Part shown: positions 5,004 to 5,515 of the stretch, piece after piece
How positions within the stretch are numbered: position 1 is the stretch's first letter
Layout: each line of letters opens with the position of its first letter
NCBI GenBank assembly: GCA_034429695.1
Contig: DAOUGC010000047.1
Location: forward strand, 1-5,515
Direction of reading: 5' to 3'
Source of the DNA: DAOUGC01 sp034429695
Lineage (GTDB): Bacteria > Chloroflexota > Anaerolineae > Anaerolineales > Anaerolineaceae
Length of the DNA stretch: 5,515 bases
The notes under the pieces: model-generated
Told to the model about the DNA's origin: nothing
What the model saw: the letters and a program-made list of their open reading frames with translations, nothing else
The model's database searches: none
Translations under genes and position numbers: made by a program

Positions 5004-5515
5004 ATGACCACGCAAACGTACGCCATTTCTGAATACCACGACGTTGCAGATGTTTACCGCCGGTTGGATGCGCTGGTGTCGCAACCCATGCGCCCCATCC
5101 GCCGTGACCGTATGGAAGAGGTGCTCAAATACTTCGAGCAGCGCTGCGCGCGTTCAAAGGCGCTCACCGACGAAGCCAAAAAGCTGATCCCCGGCGGTGT
5201 GCAGCACAACCTGGCATTCAACTACCCCTTCCCCATCGCCATGGAACGCGCCGAGGGCGCCCACCTGTGGGACGCAGACGGAAACCGTTACATTGACTTT
5301 CTGCAGGCGGGCGGGCCCACCATCCTGGGCAGCAATTATGCCCCCGTGCGCGACCGGGTGATTGAAATGCTGCAAACCTGCGGTCCGGTCACCGGTTTGT
5401 TCCACGAATATGAGTTGAAACTGGCTGAACTGGTCCACCGGCTGATGCCAGCGGTGGAGATGTTCCGCATGTTGGGGTCTGGCACCGAGGGCGTCATGGC
5501 CGCCATCCGCGCTGC
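5004..5515 (+). CDS. Class III PLP-dependent aminotransferase, glutamate-1-semialdehyde aminomutase-like (partial, C-terminus beyond right edge)
   Basis: This pyridoxal-phosphate enzyme probably transfers amino groups to or from an aldehyde or ketone made or used by the neighbouring aldolase. Visible hallmarks are LIPGGVQHN (61-69), EGAHLWDADGNRYIDF (84-99), GGPTILGSNY (103-112), HEYELKLAELV (134-144) and the cofactor phosphate-binding GSGTEGVMAAIR (158-169). The PLP lysine lies beyond the edge. About 50 residues precede the usual family start (S51-KAL...A..LIPGG), a longer N-terminus than haem-pathway HemL proteins. That extension, the SGTEG (usually SGTEA) and the catabolic-style neighbour argue against a role in haem synthesis. 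The start is ambiguous between in-frame ATG 4995 (overlapping the aldolase stop as ATGA, SD 1 base away), TTG 5001 (7 bases from GGAGG) and ATG 5004 (10 bases). Confidence 0.9.
   Translation, partial: MTTQTYAISEYHDVADVYRRLDALVSQPMRPIRRDRMEEVLKYFEQRCARSKALTDEAKKLIPGGVQHNLAFNYPFPIAMERAEGAHLWDADGNRYIDFLQAGGPTILGSNYAPVRDRVIEMLQTCGPVTGLFHEYELKLAELVHRLMPAVEMFRMLGSGTEGVMAAIRA

Noticed and set aside
1..5515. CRISPR arrays, insertion sequences, tRNA or rRNA genes
   Set aside because: No regular direct repeats, transposase motifs, terminal inverted repeats or structural RNA patterns were seen.

Overview
The window is ordinary bacterial chromosome with dense genes, moderately high GC and Shine-Dalgarno (SD) sites on several genes. 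The anti-sigma architecture (N-terminal zinc motif, one membrane helix, then a 'LFRVQQVQVVPVD'-type start to the outer domain), the ABC-2 exporter pair and the divergent TetR/aldolase cassette look most like Chloroflexota (Anaerolineae-type). That placement is inferred from protein style; no marker gene is present.

Left part (1-3440, minus strand): a four-gene operon read right to left. It holds an ECF-type RNA polymerase sigma factor, its membrane-anchored zinc-binding anti-sigma factor, an ABC transporter ATPase, and an ABC-2 membrane subunit cut by the left edge. Sigma and anti-sigma meet at an overlapping stop/start, the ATPase follows after 8 bases, and the ATPase and permease overlap by 4 bases (ATGA). 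The likely logic is that an envelope signal releases the sigma factor from the anti-sigma factor, and the sigma factor raises expression of its own operon, including the exporter. The anti-sigma gene contains a textbook SD followed by an in-frame ATG just before its membrane helix, so a second, shorter protein could be made.

Middle (3441-3644): a gap of about 200 bases with a terminator-like hairpin for the TetR gene and two short inverted repeats, but no promoter I can name with confidence.

Right part (3645-5515): a TetR-family repressor (minus strand) diverges from a class II aldolase (plus strand), which is translationally coupled to a class III, glutamate-1-semialdehyde-aminomutase-like aminotransferase cut by the right edge. 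The space between the divergent genes is compact. A perfect consensus promoter (TTGACA-17 bp-TATAAT) faces the aldolase, and a near-perfect one (TTGACA-17 bp-TATGAT) faces tetR. The two -35 boxes sit back to back inside one 19-bp palindrome. A second copy of the palindrome, centred 30 bp away, covers the -10 box and start point of the aldolase promoter. These are almost certainly the TetR operators. The tetR promoter ends right at the tetR ATG, so that mRNA should be leaderless. The aldolase/aminotransferase pair is therefore a small inducible catabolic or conversion operon whose substrate cannot be read from the sequence.
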